A DNA stretch of 6,081 nt from an uncultured Eubacteriales bacterium. Its GTDB lineage: Bacteria > Bacillota > Clostridia > Oscillospirales > Butyricicoccaceae. The notes under the pieces are model-generated. The model was not told the DNA's origin and made no database searches. It worked only from the letters and a program-made list of their open reading frames with translations. The stretch spans positions 1 to 6,081 of the forward strand of contig CAKTWY010000153.1 of assembly GCA_934630445.1 (NCBI GenBank), in the 5' to 3' direction. This document shows, one piece after another, positions 6,041 through 6,081 of this stretch (its first letter is position 1; each line of letters opens with the position of its first letter). A program made the translations under genes and the position numbers.

Positions 6041-6081
6041 GGATAAACTGGATAGCAGTATGAGCGGCCGTCTCCCTGCCC

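Larger units (their letters stand above)
5819..6081. other. AT-rich upstream region; unresolved neighbour at right edge
   Basis: From 5819 to about 6020 the sequence is markedly richer in A and T than the genes and holds the candidate promoter, the CTGCA motifs and a 10-base palindrome TTTTGCAAAA (5906-5915). From about 6027 the base composition returns to that of coding DNA. Two minus-strand frames could be gene ends there: one stopping with TGA at 6030-6032 (ending AIQFILQT) and one stopping with TAA at 6007-6009 (ending VTQKEECG). A plus-strand ATG at 6060 has only a poor ribosome binding site. I cannot choose among them, so no gene is called. Confidence 0.5.

Noticed and set aside
6007..6081. 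Possible end of a minus-strand gene, or a plus-strand start at 6060
   Set aside because: Two minus frames and one plus frame are all possible over about 50-70 bases, with no motif or ribosome binding site to choose between them.

Overview
The window looks like a piece of a GC-rich, Gram-positive-type Firmicute chromosome, most likely an anaerobic clostridial lineage such as Oscillospiraceae. This rests on strong GGGAGGT ribosome binding sites, a lipobox substrate-binding protein, a CUT1-type sugar transporter without its own ATPase, and a secreted protein that ends in S-layer homology (SLH) repeats. The taxonomic guess is an inference from gene types and composition; there is no rRNA or other marker gene here.

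Layout from left to right. Bases 2-118 hold the last 38 codons of an unidentified plus-strand gene. It converges on a large minus-strand gene (223-2400), and a near-perfect 20-bp inverted repeat (161-201) sits between the two stops as a terminator. The 223-2400 gene encodes a 725-residue exported protein with a signal peptide, two YcdB/YcdC-like (PepSY-like) regions and three C-terminal SLH repeats. Its upstream gap (2401-2599) contains the terminator of the next operon (2553-2582) and no promoter I can name with confidence.

Bases 2600-5805 form a three-gene minus-strand operon, transcribed right to left: a solute-binding lipoprotein (4510-5805), a MalF-like permease (3451-4365) and a MalG-like permease (2600-3430). 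Together they make the membrane and capture parts of a carbohydrate ABC importer. No ATP-binding subunit is present, and a terminator closes the operon right after the second permease, so the ATPase is probably a shared one encoded elsewhere. A strong hairpin without a U-tract (4421-4490) lies between the binding-protein gene and the permeases, as expected of an element that sets the binding protein at a higher level than the permeases.

Bases 5819-6081 are AT-rich and hold the operon's likely promoter (-10 at 5847-5852, -35 at 5870-5875) and a group of CTGCA motifs, two pairs of which are spaced 11 bp apart. The final ~50 bases return to high GC and may enter another gene, whose strand cannot be decided from this window. 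All other long open frames overlap these genes on the opposite strand or in another frame and are composition artefacts. The sugar carried and the role of the SLH protein cannot be read from the sequence. I saw no mobile element, CRISPR array, tRNA or rRNA.
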